From: DATKYV01 sp035528275
Lineage (GTDB): Bacteria > Acidobacteriota > Terriglobia > UBA7540
Assembly: GCA_035528275.1 (NCBI GenBank)
Contig: DATKYV010000103.1
Location: 1-13,383 of the forward strand
Length of the DNA stretch: 13,383 nucleotides
Direction: 5' to 3'
The position numbers were made by a program, and so were the translations under genes. Below the pieces are notes generated by a model that searched no databases, had not been told where the DNA came from, and saw only the letters and a program-made list of their open reading frames with translations. Shown piece after piece: positions 13,323 to 13,383 of this stretch; positions within the stretch are counted from its first letter, which is position 1, and every line of letters starts with the position of its first letter.

Positions 13323-13353
13323 AAAAAAGAACAGGCGGGGATTTTGCCCCGCC
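13323..13353 (-). terminator. Intrinsic terminator of a leftward gene beyond the window
   Basis: GGCGGGG (13334-13340) and CCCCGCC (13347-13353) form a perfect 7-bp stem with loop ATTTTG. On the minus strand the stem is followed by TGTTCTTTTTTGT, a good T tract. The plus strand has none, so it terminates leftward transcription entering from the right edge. The upstream gene (or RNA) is essentially outside the window; one minus-strand frame has a stop at 13362-13364, but too little is visible to name it. Confidence 0.75.
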
Positions 13354-13383
13354 CGACATGTCTAAGGAAGCAAGCTGGAGAAG

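Overview
The window is chromosomal DNA from a GC-rich bacterium. Gene content and several protein signatures suggest Acidobacteriota: the TPR protein's C-terminal beta-domain with its 'DPCK...G..ARITY' pattern, an SDR-type mannonate oxidoreductase with a UxaE-type epimerase, and short palindromic repeats of a kind I associate with that phylum. This assignment is an inference from remembered patterns, since no search could be run. There are no rRNA or tRNA genes, phage genes, transposases or CRISPR arrays that I can recognise. 

Layout. Positions 1-586 hold the 3' end of a TPR protein, convergent with rsmA (611-1408, minus strand), the 16S rRNA dimethyladenosine transferase. A 740-base gene-free stretch (1409-2147) contains an almost symmetrical 92-bp palindromic element (1971-2062). 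A plus-strand run follows: glgA (glycogen synthase), trxA (thioredoxin), purA (adenylosuccinate synthetase), then a molybdenum-cofactor block of moeA, moaC, a response regulator with a receiver plus PATAN/DUF4388-like domain, and a mogA/moaB-type gene. Between moeA and moaC lie a strong hairpin across the moeA stop codon and two opposed arrays of a 7-bp repeat. A solitary nuoA follows, with its own extended -10 promoter. 

The right third looks like a hexuronate/hexonate catabolic island. It holds an SDR of the D-mannonate oxidoreductase (fructuronate reductase) type at 9249-10082, a LarA-family nickel-pincer racemase/epimerase homologue at 10170-11438, and, convergent with them, a UxaE-type tagaturonate epimerase (11658-13163, minus). 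A 96-bp repeat with terminal inverted repeats sits between the convergent genes. An intrinsic terminator at the right edge (13323-13353, minus) implies a further leftward transcription unit beyond the window. 

How the genes may work together. UxaE would interconvert tagaturonate and fructuronate, and the SDR would reduce fructuronate to D-mannonate. D-mannonate and D-gluconate are C2 epimers, and some LarA homologues epimerise C2 of sugar acids. The most interesting reading is therefore a route from hexuronates to gluconate that bypasses mannonate dehydratase (UxuA), with the LarA homologue as a mannonate/gluconate 2-epimerase. That step is a hypothesis; the individual family assignments are much firmer.
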